Notes under the pieces: generated by a model
What the model saw: the letters and a program-made list of their open reading frames with translations, nothing else
The model's database searches: none
Told to the model about the DNA's origin: nothing
Part shown: piece by piece, positions 22,706 through 22,755 of the stretch
Layout of the letters: each line of letters starts with the position of its first letter
Position numbering within the stretch: position 1 is the first letter of the stretch
Position numbers and translations under genes: made by a program
DNA from: CALCCV01 sp964388665
GTDB taxonomy: Bacteria; Bdellovibrionota; Bdellovibrionia; Bdellovibrionales; Bdellovibrionaceae
DNA: 22,755 nucleotides
Assembly (NCBI GenBank): GCA_964388665.1
Contig: CAYMBJ010000064.1
Coordinates: forward strand, 1 to 22,755
Direction: 5' to 3'

Positions 22706-22755
22706 TGCCGTTCACTTTCGTTCACGGCAAAAGGATCTTGGTATCGTAGAAGCCG
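22706..22755 (+). pseudogene. Possible continuation of the giant lipoprotein gene past its stop
   Basis: The stop at 22703-22705 falls inside the second LamG domain. The frame one base ahead is open from 22650 to the window end and reads like protein across the stop (RIYSDINAVHFRS, then RQKDLGIVEA). The original frame also stays open after the stop. Either a one-base shift or a nonsense change would explain this. A small stem, TGCCGT (22706-22711) with ACGGCA (22724-22729), follows the stop but has no T tract, so a natural end is not excluded. Confidence 0.35.

Overview
The window looks like chromosomal DNA from a Bdellovibrio-like bacterium (phylum Bdellovibrionota) or a close relative. The main clues are two exported proteins whose lipidation cysteine sits in a Gln-Asn-Cys context (at about 4458 on the minus strand and at about 14531 on the plus strand), a habit I associate with Bdellovibrio lipoproteins. 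Further clues are a giant secreted mosaic protein, moderate GC and dense packing with many 4-base ATGA overlaps. This is inference from protein style; no rRNA or marker gene is present.

Layout. 50-643 (-): small cysteine-rich exported protein. 662-1049: non-coding, with a promoter-like site and inverted repeats. 1050-1805 (+): single-pass membrane protein of unknown function. 1922-3001 (+): extended short-chain dehydrogenase/epimerase, overlapping tail to tail by 11 bases with the next minus-strand operon. 2991-6184 (-): two-gene operon of a cytoplasmic helical-repeat protein with two C-terminal winged-helix regions, then a lipoprotein with a formylglycine-generating-enzyme (SUMF1)-like fold but no catalytic cysteines. 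6185-6371: regulatory gap with a perfect 20-base palindrome. 6372-7061 (-): TetR regulator. 7168-13087 (+): six-gene efflux operon. 13107-14288 (-): polytopic membrane protein with intramembrane histidines. 14447-16189 (+): lipoprotein with a polysaccharide-lyase-14-like domain. 16475-22705 (+): lipoprotein of about 2076 residues.

The best understood unit is the efflux operon: TolC-family outer-membrane channel, membrane-fusion protein, two separate ABC ATPases and two ABC-2 permeases. All genes overlap their neighbours by 1 to 4 bases. It matches E. coli ybhGFSR, except that the fused double ATPase YbhF is two genes here and a dedicated channel is included. A divergent TetR protein probably represses it from an imperfect inverted repeat at 7083-7122. 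The ATPase substitutions all fall on one of the two composite ATP sites, which predicts an asymmetric heterodimer.

The most striking object is the giant lipoprotein. It has an Ig-like N-terminus, five Calx-beta domains, 14 RCC1-type blades (enough for two seven-bladed propellers, 13 of them with a regularly spaced cysteine pair), a sixth Calx-beta, an IPT/TIG domain, a LamG domain and a second LamG cut off by a stop codon. It looks like a surface adhesin or recognition protein. The stop may be a frameshift or nonsense change. I saw no tRNA, rRNA, CRISPR array, transposase or prophage genes.
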